Made by a program: the position numbers and the translations under genes. A stretch of 64,000 nucleotides of DNA from CAG-791 sp003447895 (GTDB lineage: Bacteria; Bacillota; Clostridia; Lachnospirales; Lachnospiraceae): NCBI GenBank assembly GCA_946620035.1, contig CAMOMX010000002.1, positions 3,136-67,135 of the forward strand, written 5' to 3'. A model generated the notes under the pieces. It had not been told where the DNA came from. It did not search any database and saw only the letters and a program-made list of their open reading frames with translations. The stretch's first letter is position 1. Every line of letters starts with the position of its first letter. Shown here one piece after another: positions 51,544 through 59,977 of this stretch.

Positions 51544-52016
51544 CCCATGTCCTCCGTCTCATTCTCGATAAATCTTGTTATGTTCGCTTCGTTGAGAACA
51601 AATTCATAATAATTGCAGTCCTGCCTGTATGTCCAGCCTATGTGTTTCCAGAAAGCGTTTCCCGCGTCATTTTTGGAAAACGCGATCAGGGCGATCTTGT
51701 TGATCTTCTGCTCCCTCAGCACGTTCATACAATATATGACCATCTTCGTTCCGATCCCCTGTCTTCTGCAGGACTTGGTCACGCACACATGATAAAAGCT
51801 CGCCTGCCTTCCGTCATGTCCGCAGAGGATCGCGCCGACGATCCTGTCTCCCTGACAGGCCACCACGCTGGTCGTGGGATTTCTTTTTAAAAATCTCTCG
51901 ATATCTTCTCTCGAGTCATCGATGCTCCGGATCCCGAAGCCCCGGATGCTGAGCCAAAGGCGGTGTACCTTGTCATAATCCTCCGGCACCATGGGACGAA
52001 TCAATGTATTTTCCAT
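51540..52016 (-). CDS. GNAT N-acetyltransferase in the arginine operon
   Basis: 158 residues with the GNAT fold: LIRPMVPEDYDKVHRLWLSI, acetyl-CoA motif A (VTKSCRRQGIGTKMV) and FWKHIGWTYRQDCNYYEF. It is the first gene of the arginine operon and overlaps argJ by 4 bp. It could be a short ArgA-type N-acetylglutamate synthase priming the cycle, but the sequence does not prove the substrate; a protein or small-molecule acetyltransferase is possible. GAGGGG precedes the ATG. Confidence 0.88.
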   Translation of the reverse strand: MENTLIRPMVPEDYDKVHRLWLSIRGFGIRSIDDSREDIERFLKRNPTTSVVACQGDRIVGAILCGHDGRQASFYHVCVTKSCRRQGIGTKMVIYCMNVLREQKINKIALIAFSKNDAGNAFWKHIGWTYRQDCNYYEFVLNEANITRFIENETEDMG

Positions 52017-52112
52017 TTCACCCCTCAGTTTTTGCGCTGTTTATGAACCGCTGTATATAATATCACACTTTTTCATTAAATAAAGAAGAAATTTGCAATT
52101 CAATATTTTGGT

Positions 52113-52241
52113 TCTTATTCATTGTATGCATCTTTTATGCATTATAATCGGATTATATGCACATTGCAATGTATATTTTGCAATTAATATTAATTTATAT
52201 TCATAATTACTCTTGCATTTCACACAATGCTGATGTATAGT
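52113..52241. promoter_or_regulatory. argG promoter and divergent arginine control region
   Basis: The 291-bp gap between the GNAT gene and argG is very AT-rich. On the plus strand TTGCAT (52213-52218) and TATAGT (52236-52241) with 17 bp between form the argG promoter. Several TNTGCATN4-6ATGCA-like palindromes, for example TGCATCTTTTATGCA (52127-52141), resemble ARG boxes for ArgR/AhrC. Operator identity is inferred from context. Confidence 0.6.
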
Positions 52242-52307
52242 ACTGCATTGTAAGAACTGCTTACAGCAAAAAAATAAAATTGATGATAGAAAACGGAGGA
52301 ACAACAA

Positions 52308-53543
52308 ATGTCCGAACAGAAAGAAAAAGTAATCCTTGCCTACAGCGGCGGGCTTGACACCACAGCGATCATTCCGTGGCTCAAAGAGAACTATAACTTC
52401 GACGTAATCTGCGTCTGCATCGACTGCGGCCAGGAAGAAGAACTCGATCACCTCGAAGAGAGAGCGAAATACTGCGGCGCCTCCAAACTCTATATTCTGG
52501 ATGTCAATGACGAATTCGCGGAGGAATACATCGTTCCCTGTGTTCAGGCACACGCCGTTTACGAGAACAAGTATCTTCTGGGCACCTCCATGGCCCGCCC
52601 TCTGATTGCCAAGAAGCTCGTCGAGATCGCCCGCAAGGAAGGCGCGACAACGATCTGCCACGGCGCGACCGGAAAAGGAAATGACCAGATCCGTTTCGAG
52701 CTCGGAATCAAGGCCCTTGCGCCCGACCTTCGGATCATCGCGGCATGGCGAAGCGACAAGTGGAATATGGACTCCCGTGAGTCCGAGATCGCCTTCTGCA
52801 AGGCGCACGGAATCGACCTTCCCTTCTCCGCTGACAGCAGCTACAGCCGTGACCGCAACCTCTGGCACATCAGCCACGAGGGACTTGAGCTCGAGGATCC
52901 TTCCCTGATGCCCAACTACGACCATCTTCTGGTCCTGAGCAAGACTCCCATGAAGGCCCCCGATGAGATCACCTATGTGACCATGACCTTCGAGCAGGGC
53001 GTTCCCAAGAGCATCAACGGCGAAGAGATGAAAGTTGCCGACATCATCCGTAAGCTCAACAAGCTGGGCGGCGAGAACGGAATCGGCATCATCGATATCG
53101 TCGAGAACCGCGTAGTCGGCATGAAGTCCCGCGGCGTCTATGAGACCCCCGGCGGAACCATCCTGATGGAAGCCCACCAGCAGCTCGAAGAGCTGGTGCT
53201 CGACCGCAAGACTTATGAAGTCAAGGACGAGATCGGCCACAAGTTCGCAAGCCTCGTCTACGAGGGCAAGTGGTTCTCTCCTCTTCGCGAGGCGGAGCAG
53301 GCCTTCATCGAGTCCACACAGAAATATGTGACGGGCGAAGTGAAGTTCGGCCTCTACAAGGGCAACATCATTAAGGCCGGGACCACTTCTCCCTACAGCC
53401 TCTACAATGAGAGCCTTGCCTCCTTCACGACCGGTGATCTCTATGACCACCATGACGCAGAGGGCTTCATCAACCTCTTCGGTCTTCCCGAGAAGGTGCG
53501 CGCGATGAAGATGCAGGCAGCCGGCGTTCTCACCAAGGACTGA
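52308..53543 (+). CDS. argG: Argininosuccinate synthase
   Basis: 411-residue ATP-dependent ligase joining citrulline and aspartate. It shows LAYSGGLDTTAIIPWLKE (PP-loop), CIDCGQEEE, GATGKGNDQIRFE and DSSYSRDRNLWHISHEGLELEDP. CGGAGG precedes the ATG. It is transcribed divergently from the GNAT-argJ-argB-argD operon and ends at a strong terminator; argH and argF are not in the window. Confidence 0.98.
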   Translation: MSEQKEKVILAYSGGLDTTAIIPWLKENYNFDVICVCIDCGQEEELDHLEERAKYCGASKLYILDVNDEFAEEYIVPCVQAHAVYENKYLLGTSMARPLIAKKLVEIARKEGATTICHGATGKGNDQIRFELGIKALAPDLRIIAAWRSDKWNMDSRESEIAFCKAHGIDLPFSADSSYSRDRNLWHISHEGLELEDPSLMPNYDHLLVLSKTPMKAPDEITYVTMTFEQGVPKSINGEEMKVADIIRKLNKLGGENGIGIIDIVENRVVGMKSRGVYETPGGTILMEAHQQLEELVLDRKTYEVKDEIGHKFASLVYEGKWFSPLREAEQAFIESTQKYVTGEVKFGLYKGNIIKAGTTSPYSLYNESLASFTTGDLYDHHDAEGFINLFGLPEKVRAMKMQAAGVLTKD

Positions 53544-53610
53544 TCGGTCCTTCTGCCGGGGACTCATCCCCTGCACACAATCTTTTGCATAAGAGATCCT
53601 GATTTTTGTA

Positions 53611-53645
53611 AACCGGTGTTCCCGATTGGGGACACCGGTTTTTTT
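53611..53645 (+). terminator. Terminator after argG
   Basis: AACCGGTGT-CCC/GGG-ACACCGGTT stem with a four-base loop and seven T. Confidence 0.95.
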
Positions 53646-53706
53646 CTCCGGTACGCAAACGCTTCCATTCAGGAAACTTCCAAAACCCGCTGCGCCGAAA
53701 AATCCC

Positions 53707-53735
53707 TTGCATGTATATTGCCGAACCTATACAAT
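53707..53735 (+). promoter_or_regulatory. Promoter for the DUF1294-DUF5721 genes
   Basis: TTGCAT (53707-53712) and TACAAT (53730-53735) with a 17-bp spacer, 31 bp before the DUF1294 start. Confidence 0.7.
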
Positions 53736-53766
53736 AGACATCAGGAATTTTGGAAAGGAGGCTTTC

Positions 53767-54060
53767 ATGAATACAAGAACAATGCTGATTCTCTATTTTC
53801 TGCTCATGAACCTGCTCGGCCTTTCCGCAATGGTCATCGATAAAATACTTGCTATGGAGCGCCGATTCCGTATTCCGGAGTCCGTGCTCTTTATTCTTGC
53901 CATTTTAGGCGGCTCAATCGGTTCTATAGCCGGTATGATCATTTTCCGAAACAAGAACCGGAAGTTCAAATTCCGCTACGGCCTTCCGCTGATCCTGATC
54001 GTGCAGATCGCCGCATGGCTCGCCCTTCACATCGGTACATCCAAGATCATTTACCTGTAG
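53767..54060 (+). CDS. DUF1294 membrane protein
   Basis: 97-residue protein with three hydrophobic helices. DKILAMERRFRIPESVLFILAILGGSIG is the DUF1294 core (often DKxxAxxxxxRIPE), here with a following FRNKNRKFKFRYG loop. The function is unknown, although homologues are sometimes fused to cold-shock domains. AGGAGG precedes the ATG at 53767; the open frame extends upstream through the promoter and is not used. Confidence 0.9.
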   Translation: MNTRTMLILYFLLMNLLGLSAMVIDKILAMERRFRIPESVLFILAILGGSIGSIAGMIIFRNKNRKFKFRYGLPLILIVQIAAWLALHIGTSKIIYL

Positions 54061-54107
54061 CAGACTTTTCTATTGATGGACCGAACACAGTCACACAGGA
54101 GGCGGCA

Positions 54108-54614
54108 ATGAGAGCGTTTAAGATCACCAAGACAGGAAATTTCATGACGAAGCTTCTTTCCGGCAGTACGTTTGACTCGTTTCTGCTGGAGGAGGCTTCT
54201 GTTAATATGCAGGTCAGCTGGCATCTGGACGGCAGGATCAACCGGAATTTCTACTCTTCTAAGGAGTGGGAGGACGCGTCTCTCCATCCCTATCCCTTAG
54301 TACAGTGGGGCGAAGTCCGCGCCTATGTGCGGGAGCTGATCCGGGGCAAAAAAGCGCCTGCATCGCTCTCCATCATCCTACAGGCAAGACCTGAGACCGT
54401 GTTCAGTATTTTGACAGAGGCAGGGTATCCGCTTCTTGCGGATGCGGTCGGCGGCATGGCGATCAACATCCGCTATGACGGGTCCGAAGTCACTCTGATC
54501 TCCGCCATCTCCCTAAAGAGCTTTACGCTGGACCGGAACGCGGACCGGATCTGGGATGACACGATCGAGAAATACCTGTCCCGCATAGAGGCGGCCTTTG
54601 AAGTGGCAACGTAA
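54108..54614 (+). CDS. DUF5721 family protein
   Basis: 168-residue soluble protein recognised as DUF5721 from FMTKLLSGSTFDSFLLEEASV and a VRELIRGKKAPASLSIILQ segment; the family is found in Lachnospiraceae and is uncharacterised. The start at 54108 follows AGGAGG; an upstream in-frame start would overlap the DUF1294 gene. It lies 47 bp after that gene and about 100 bp before pyrB, so it may share the promoter at 53707. Confidence 0.82.
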   Translation: MRAFKITKTGNFMTKLLSGSTFDSFLLEEASVNMQVSWHLDGRINRNFYSSKEWEDASLHPYPLVQWGEVRAYVRELIRGKKAPASLSIILQARPETVFSILTEAGYPLLADAVGGMAINIRYDGSEVTLISAISLKSFTLDRNADRIWDDTIEKYLSRIEAAFEVAT

Positions 54615-54718
54615 AGTCCGGGCAAATTGTTCAAACGACGAAAAACCGAAACCGAAAAGATCCGGGAAGCAGGATCTCACACCACAGAAACTCTCTGACA
54701 GCAACAGAAAGGAGTATT

Positions 54719-55636
54719 ATGCGACATTGTCTTTCACCACTGGATTTCACCACGCAGGAACTTGATCAGCTCTTTGATCTCGCTGCAGATATCGAGAAGA
54801 ATCCCGGCAAATACGCGCACGCCTGTGACGGACGAAAGATTGCCACACTCTTCTATGAGCCCAGTACCCGAACAAGACTCAGCTTTGAGGCGGCCATGAT
54901 GAATCTCGGCGGAAAGGCCCTCGGATTTGCCGGTGCCTCCCAGTCCTCCGCGGCCAAGGGCGAGAGCGTTGCCGACACGATCCGTGTCGTCTCCTGCTTT
55001 GCCGATATAGCGGCAATCCGCCACAACAAGGAGGGCGCCGCGCTCGTGGCCTCCCAGTTTTCCGAGATTCCGGTCATCAACGCCGGGGACGGCGGACATG
55101 AGCACCCCACACAGACGCTGCTCGACATGATGACGATCCGCCAGCTCAAGGGAAGGCTCAACCACTTCACGATCGGCATCTGCGGCGACCTCAAATTCGG
55201 AAGGACCGTGCACTCCCTGGTCAAGACCCTGGCCCGCTACGATGACATTCATTTCGTGTTCATCTCCCCGCCGGAGCTTCGGGTGCCCGATTATATCACG
55301 GATCTTCTGGAACAGAAGGGCTACACCTACGAGGAGTGCATCAAGTTGGAGGATGTGATCACAAAGCTCGATCTTCTCTATATGACGCGCGTACAAAGAG
55401 AGCGCTTCTTCAACGAAGAGGACTACATCCGCCTGAAAGATTTCTATGTTTTGAACAAGAAACTGATGCGACGCGCCAAAAACGACATGTATGTTCTTCA
55501 CCCCCTTCCCCGCGTCAACGAGATCTCCGTAGAGATTGACAAGGATCCCAGAGCCGCCTACTTCAAGCAGGTGCAGTATGGCGTGTATGTGCGCATGGCC
55601 CTGATCCTGACGCTCCTTGACATTCACGTCGACTGA
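54719..55636 (+). CDS. pyrB: Aspartate carbamoyltransferase catalytic subunit
   Basis: 305 residues; condenses carbamoyl phosphate with aspartate in pyrimidine synthesis. It shows the carbamoyl-phosphate site FYEPSTRTRLSFEAAM, HPTQTLLDMMTI, and YMTRVQRERF and HPLPRVNEI. The length is typical. It is coupled to pyrI, as in class B enzymes with holoenzyme of catalytic trimers and regulatory dimers. AAAGGAG precedes the ATG. No pyrR-type attenuator was recognised. Confidence 0.97.
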   Translation: MRHCLSPLDFTTQELDQLFDLAADIEKNPGKYAHACDGRKIATLFYEPSTRTRLSFEAAMMNLGGKALGFAGASQSSAAKGESVADTIRVVSCFADIAAIRHNKEGAALVASQFSEIPVINAGDGGHEHPTQTLLDMMTIRQLKGRLNHFTIGICGDLKFGRTVHSLVKTLARYDDIHFVFISPPELRVPDYITDLLEQKGYTYEECIKLEDVITKLDLLYMTRVQRERFFNEEDYIRLKDFYVLNKKLMRRAKNDMYVLHPLPRVNEISVEIDKDPRAAYFKQVQYGVYVRMALILTLLDIHVD

Positions 55637-55669
55637 TGGCACACAAAAATTGTTAGGAGGTGAAGCCAT

Positions 55670-56119
55670 ATGTTAAATGTAGGAAAAATCGAAGAAGGGA
55701 TCGTTCTTGACCACATAGAGGCCGGAAAAGCCATGCTGCTCTACCACTATCTTCATCTGGACAAGGAGGATTTCCAGGTAGCGATCATTAAGAACGCGCG
55801 AAGCAATGAGCTGGGCCGAAAAGACATCCTCAAAGTGGAGTGCAACCCGGATTCCCTGAACATCGACGCGGTCGCCTTTATCGATCCCGAGATCACCGTC
55901 AATGTGATCAAGGGCGGCGAGATCGTCGAGAAGAAAAAGATGACACCGCCCAAGGAGATCAAGGGCGTTCTCAAATGCCACAATCCCCGCTGCATCTCCT
56001 CTGTGGAGCAGGAGCTTCCCCATATTTTCTATCTGGCGGATTCAAGGCGCAAGGTCTACCGCTGCAGATACTGCGAGGAGAAGTATTCCGAGGGAGAGCG
56101 CGAGAAATGGTTCCGCTAG
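55670..56119 (+). CDS. pyrI: Aspartate carbamoyltransferase regulatory subunit
   Basis: 149 residues. An N-terminal nucleotide-binding domain (GIVLDHIEAGKAMLLYHYL, NARSNELGRKDILKVE) is followed by a zinc domain with four cysteines (LKCHNPRCISS and YRCRYCEEKYSEGE). It gives allosteric control of PyrB by CTP and ATP. AGGAGG lies before the ATG, 33 bp after pyrB. A terminator follows. Confidence 0.97.
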   Translation: MLNVGKIEEGIVLDHIEAGKAMLLYHYLHLDKEDFQVAIIKNARSNELGRKDILKVECNPDSLNIDAVAFIDPEITVNVIKGGEIVEKKKMTPPKEIKGVLKCHNPRCISSVEQELPHIFYLADSRRKVYRCRYCEEKYSEGEREKWFR

Positions 56120-56159
56120 AGACCAATCCCCAGGTCGATTGACAGACTTCTCAAGAAAA

Positions 56160-56198
56160 AAACTTCGCAGCAGCTATCACTGCATGCGAAGTTTTTTC
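56160..56198. terminator. Bidirectional terminator between pyrI and maf
   Basis: AACTTCGCA (56161-56169) pairs with TGCGAAGTT (56185-56193); A run before and T run after serve both convergent genes. The right part overlaps the maf 3' end. Confidence 0.9.
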
Positions 56199-56776
56199 AT
56201 TTCCTGATAGAGGCGCGAGATCGGAAGTCCCACCACGTTATAGTAGCATCCGCGGATCGCCCTGATATAGATCCCAAAGCTTCCCTGTATGCCGTAGGCG
56301 CCCGCTTTATCGTACGGCTCTTCCGTGCTGATATACGCTTCCACTTCCTCCGGCGTCATTTCACAGACATCCACATCCGTACACTCGTGGAATGTTCTCG
56401 TGCGAAGGCTCCCGTCCGGGTCCCTGACGATCAGGGTGACGCCGGTGTACACCTGGTGCACATTTCCCTGAAGCTCTGTGATCATCCTGCGGGCATCCTC
56501 GCGGTCGGAGGGCTTTCCCAGGATCTTGTGGTCCGCTGCCACGACTGTGTCCGCGCCGATCACCACTCGAAAATCTTTGGCGGCTTCACGGCCGCTCAGA
56601 ATCCTCTCTGCCACTTCCTGTGCCTTCTGAAGCGACAATTCCTCCACCACCTCTGCCGGATGCACTTTCGTGATGATCTCTTCCCCCTTCGAGGGAATCA
56701 CATCAAACACATAGCCCGCCTGACTTAACAGCTCTCTCCTTCTTGGAGACGCGGAGGCCAAAATAATTTCGGACAT
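56177..56776 (-). CDS. maf: Maf family nucleotide pyrophosphatase
   Basis: 199 residues. It shows ILASASPRRRELLSQAGYVFDV (nucleotide-binding loop), GADTVVAADHKILGKPSDRED and YDKAGAYGIQGSFG. Maf proteins hydrolyse non-canonical dNTPs/NTPs such as dTTP/UTP or modified bases and were linked to septum formation. It is monocistronic and convergent with pyrI. Confidence 0.94.
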   Translation of the reverse strand: MSEIILASASPRRRELLSQAGYVFDVIPSKGEEIITKVHPAEVVEELSLQKAQEVAERILSGREAAKDFRVVIGADTVVAADHKILGKPSDREDARRMITELQGNVHQVYTGVTLIVRDPDGSLRTRTFHECTDVDVCEMTPEEVEAYISTEEPYDKAGAYGIQGSFGIYIRAIRGCYYNVVGLPISRLYQEMKKLRMQ

Positions 56777-56841
56777 AACACTTTACCTCGTTGTTCTGAT
56801 TTTCCGAACTAAAGTGTAATCCATTTAATAAAAAGTTTATA

Positions 56842-56903
56842 GTGCCAGGCACCATAAAATTTCTATAAACTTCAGTTTATAAAATGTTTATGGTGCCTGG
56901 CAC
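56842..56903. repeat. GTGCC-GGCAC palindromic intergenic element, copy 2
   Basis: Arms GTGCCAGGCACCATAAA (56842-56858) and TTTATGGTGCCTGGCAC (56887-56903) pair perfectly over 17 bp, with an inner TATAAAC/GTTTATA stem, 12 bp downstream of the hsp20 stop. It is a sister of 6830-6891. Confidence 0.9.
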
Positions 56904-56915
56904 CCGCTAAGTCAT

Positions 56916-57359
56916 TTATTTGATCTCAATCTTCTGAGCTTCTTTCTCGGGAAGCGCATCTCTCTTGGGGAAGGTCACCTCGAGGATCCCGTTCTTGTAG
57001 GAGGCGCTGATGTCCTCAGGCAGTACGTTGGCCACGCGGAAGCTTCTGCTGTAGGAAGCGCTGTGCCTCTCTCTGCGGATGTACTTTGTCTTCTCGTCCT
57101 CTTCTTTCTTCTCCTCGTTGTGGGAAGCGCTGATGGAAAGAATGTTGTTCTTGAGGTCTACATGGATGTCTTCCTTGTTAAAGCCGGGGAGCTCGGCCTG
57201 AAGAACATAATTGCCGTCCTTCTCCATCACATCGGTGTTGAATCCCGCGAAAGATTTCTCCAGTCCGCCGTCATCAAACACTGACGGGAACATTGCGCTC
57301 ATCTCCTCAAAAGGATCTCTCCAGAAACTGTTTCTTGTAAAAAGTGCAGGTGTAAACAT
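56916..57359 (-). CDS. Hsp20/alpha-crystallin small heat-shock protein
   Basis: 147-residue ATP-independent chaperone. The alpha-crystallin domain (about 40-135) contains DVMEKDGNYVLQAELPGFNKEDIHVDLKNN and the C-terminal VLPEDISASYKNGILEVTFPK. The C-terminal tail is short. The start at 57359 follows AAGGAGG; the open frame upstream crosses the promoter. The promoter is overlaid by a perfect inverted repeat, suggesting repressor control. Confidence 0.95.
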   Translation of the reverse strand: MFTPALFTRNSFWRDPFEEMSAMFPSVFDDGGLEKSFAGFNTDVMEKDGNYVLQAELPGFNKEDIHVDLKNNILSISASHNEEKKEEDEKTKYIRRERHSASYSRSFRVANVLPEDISASYKNGILEVTFPKRDALPEKEAQKIEIK

Positions 57360-57449
57360 ATTCAATACCTCCTTCATTAATAAGGTTTTATTACTTACTT
57401 TCGAGAACAGGTTTTGGATTTTGGCTGTTGCCTTTGTTCTCTTTCTGAT

Positions 57450-57482
57450 ATTTGTTATACTACATATATAACAAATAGTCAA
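57450..57482 (-). promoter_or_regulatory. hsp20 promoter with overlapping operator-like palindrome
   Basis: Minus-strand TTGACT (57477-57482) and TATAAC (57454-57459) with a 17-bp spacer. ATTTGTTATA (57450-57459) and TATAACAAAT (57467-57476) form a perfect 10-bp inverted repeat covering the -10 and spacer. It is not a CIRCE element. Confidence 0.82.
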
Positions 57483-57645
57483 CATATATTTTTAGATTTT
57501 TTTGAAATTTCTCCGCAGGCTTTCTTCAGCGTCTGCGTAGAGCCCCTTCCGCTCTGCCGCCCGCACAACAGCGCGTATACGTCAAAAAAGCACCGCCGAA
57601 GCGATGCTTTTTCATTTGGTCTGTACTTAGGACTGAAGTATCCGA

Positions 57646-59958
57646 TCACCACACTTCCAGTCTCTTTTCAGGGGGCAGGTACATCCCGTCTCCCTTTTTG
57701 ATCCCATAGGTTTCATAGAACTCCGGGAACTGCTGCACAACCGCGTTGACCCTCAGATAAGCGAGCGGATGTGTATCCTGAAGGAGCGTGTAGTACTCAC
57801 TGCGCACAGTAGTGATGGTCCTCCAGCTCCTAGAAAAGGTCTTGAAGAACTTGTCGTAATCGAAGTTCGGATCCTTTGCGGCAATCCGAAGGAGGATCTT
57901 GATCGCGACAAGGTCCGCAATTGCTTCCCCTTCGATCTGGGAGCCCACGCAGAATACATCCTGAAACGGCTCAATTCCGTCGTAGTAAGCCGCCAGCTTG
58001 TCCGCTCTCTCCGCAAATGCCTTCTTGTCCTCCTCGGTCCACCAGTCTCTCAGGTTCCCCTTCTCGTCAAACTGGCTTCCGGTCGTATCGAAGGCATGGG
58101 AGATCTCATGCGCGATCGTGTCCCCGACATTGGCAAAGAGCTCCTCCCGGGACATATTCACATTATACAGATCCCCGCCGAGGATTCCGCCGCAGAGCGT
58201 GATCCGGTTCTGGGAGGGATCGTAGAAAGCGTTTACCTGCTGTATTTTGGACGTCCAGTAGCTTCGGTCCACTTTCTGGTTGATCCGGGCCTTCATTCTC
58301 TCCACCCAGAAGGCGCCGGCCTCGTCCTGCGCCGAAATGAGATTTCCTCCCTCGTCGCCTCCCCGGATCGTAAGCTGACTGTCGTCTTCCCATTTCTCCG
58401 GTTTCGCGATCTGAAGCTGCAGATTGTCCAGCTTTTTGATTGCCTCCGCGCGCGTCTCATCCGATAAGAATTCCTCCTCGGACAGCATGACGCGGTACTC
58501 GTCCATGATCTCTCTGGTGATCTCGGTGACCTCTTTCTTGGTCTCATCCGTCACATATTTGTCGGCATAAAGCCTTCCGAGCTGGGCCGGGAAGAATGTG
58601 TCGACCGCATCTGCCGCGCCCTTTTCATCGGACTTGGTGCCGGTGGCGCCGCTGATCCCGTTGATCACCTGATAGTAGATGTCATAGCACTCCCTGTCAA
58701 GGAGCGTTGCGTAGTCCTGCGCCGTATAGCAGATCAGATAATCCTTCAGGTTCTCGACATTGGCTTCGTCGTAGAGGACATCCATCGCGCTAAGCCACTC
58801 AGGTTCCGTGAGGATGTAGTTGTCAGAGCCGTCCGCCTTATAGGCCGCGAGGATCTCACGGATCGGGAAATCACCGGCTTCCGCCTCGAGCTGCTGCAGG
58901 GTACGGGGATTGTTCTCCTTCTCCACCGCATCTCTCGCGCTCTGCTCCTCCGTGGTCATAATGTACTCGGAAATGTCCTTCTCAAACGCGAAGCACCCCT
59001 TCAGGATCGAGGTCGCCTCCTCATCCGAGTACCCGAGTTCTGTCAAAATATGCCGGATCACCACGTTGTAGTAGGGCTCCGCCAGGGCATCATCCACATC
59101 CATCATCTCATAGTACATGGAATCCCCGAAGATGAGCTCAATGGGCATGATATAGACCGCATAGTAGTCCGCGCGGTTCCAGTCGATGCTGGCGTCACAG
59201 ATGAGGAGCTCTGTCGCCGATGTCGCGGTGCGCGGCATACTCAGATAGGCAGTGAGGTCATCCAGCGTCTCCACCTTCATGAGCGGATCAAGGAGCTCCC
59301 TCAAAGGCTCTACCCCCAGTTTATTGCGCGCATCCCAGTCCATCCACATCTTGTAGTACTTCTGGACCAGGTCCTGGGCGTGAATCAGGTCGGGATCCGT
59401 CTCCTTTTCGGGATTTTGCAAAATGCCGGAGATCTGTTCGTCCACCTCCATCGCTCTGGCTGTAATGGGGTCATAAGAGGAATACCCGTCAGGAAGGACC
59501 GTATTCAGGATCCAGTCCCGGTTTACAGAAAGATGAAAGTCATCTTCAAGTTTTACTTCCGACTCCCCCAGTTCCTGAACGAACTGCTGGACATCCGAGT
59601 TGATCCAGGCAGCGTAGTCCAGGCCCTTCAGGCCGCCGCCCGGCTTTTCCTCCGGATCCGCTCCCTCAGGAGCATCGTCAGCGTAGCCCGGCTCCGCCTC
59701 GCCCGGAAGATCAGATTCCTCCGGCGGAAGATCGGACTCCTCGCCCGGAAGATCGGGCTCCTCTGTCTGCTGAACGGTTCCGCCCTCTTCCTTCCCCGCA
59801 TCACCTTGCGGCTCTTCCTCCGTCGAAGCGACGGCAGTCTCTGCCGTCTCGCCTTGACCGGTCACCTGGGCGGGATTGACAGCGGCGCACCCTGTGAGCG
59901 ATGCCAGAAGGGCAATCGCGCAGACCGCTGAAGTTACTGTTTTTATCCATTTTTTCAT
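57646..59958 (-). CDS. M13 (neprilysin-like) metallopeptidase lipoprotein
   Basis: 770 residues. The signal peptide ends in a lipobox (LLASLTGCAAV). A 90-residue acidic spacer follows, with repeated DLPGEES/DLPPEES elements, then a complete M13 domain. The zinc site is HEISH at 617-621 (VGDTIAHEISHAFDTTG) and the third ligand is in GEAIADLVAIK. Family members are usually type II membrane proteins; a lipoprotein anchor with an acidic stalk places this one on the outer face of the membrane. It probably trims peptides. The start at 59958 is preceded by GGAAGAG. Confidence 0.93.
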   Translation of the reverse strand: MKKWIKTVTSAVCAIALLASLTGCAAVNPAQVTGQGETAETAVASTEEEPQGDAGKEEGGTVQQTEEPDLPGEESDLPPEESDLPGEAEPGYADDAPEGADPEEKPGGGLKGLDYAAWINSDVQQFVQELGESEVKLEDDFHLSVNRDWILNTVLPDGYSSYDPITARAMEVDEQISGILQNPEKETDPDLIHAQDLVQKYYKMWMDWDARNKLGVEPLRELLDPLMKVETLDDLTAYLSMPRTATSATELLICDASIDWNRADYYAVYIMPIELIFGDSMYYEMMDVDDALAEPYYNVVIRHILTELGYSDEEATSILKGCFAFEKDISEYIMTTEEQSARDAVEKENNPRTLQQLEAEAGDFPIREILAAYKADGSDNYILTEPEWLSAMDVLYDEANVENLKDYLICYTAQDYATLLDRECYDIYYQVINGISGATGTKSDEKGAADAVDTFFPAQLGRLYADKYVTDETKKEVTEITREIMDEYRVMLSEEEFLSDETRAEAIKKLDNLQLQIAKPEKWEDDSQLTIRGGDEGGNLISAQDEAGAFWVERMKARINQKVDRSYWTSKIQQVNAFYDPSQNRITLCGGILGGDLYNVNMSREELFANVGDTIAHEISHAFDTTGSQFDEKGNLRDWWTEEDKKAFAERADKLAAYYDGIEPFQDVFCVGSQIEGEAIADLVAIKILLRIAAKDPNFDYDKFFKTFSRSWRTITTVRSEYYTLLQDTHPLAYLRVNAVVQQFPEFYETYGIKKGDGMYLPPEKRLEVW

Positions 59959-59977
59959 ATTTATTGTATCTCTTCCG

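Noticed and set aside
52119..53576. 485-residue minus-strand open frame opposite argG
   Set aside because: Antisense shadow of a highly conserved gene, with no recognisable product.
57360..57500. CIRCE element before hsp20
   Set aside because: TTAGCACTC/GAGTGCTAA is absent; the palindrome there is a different sequence.
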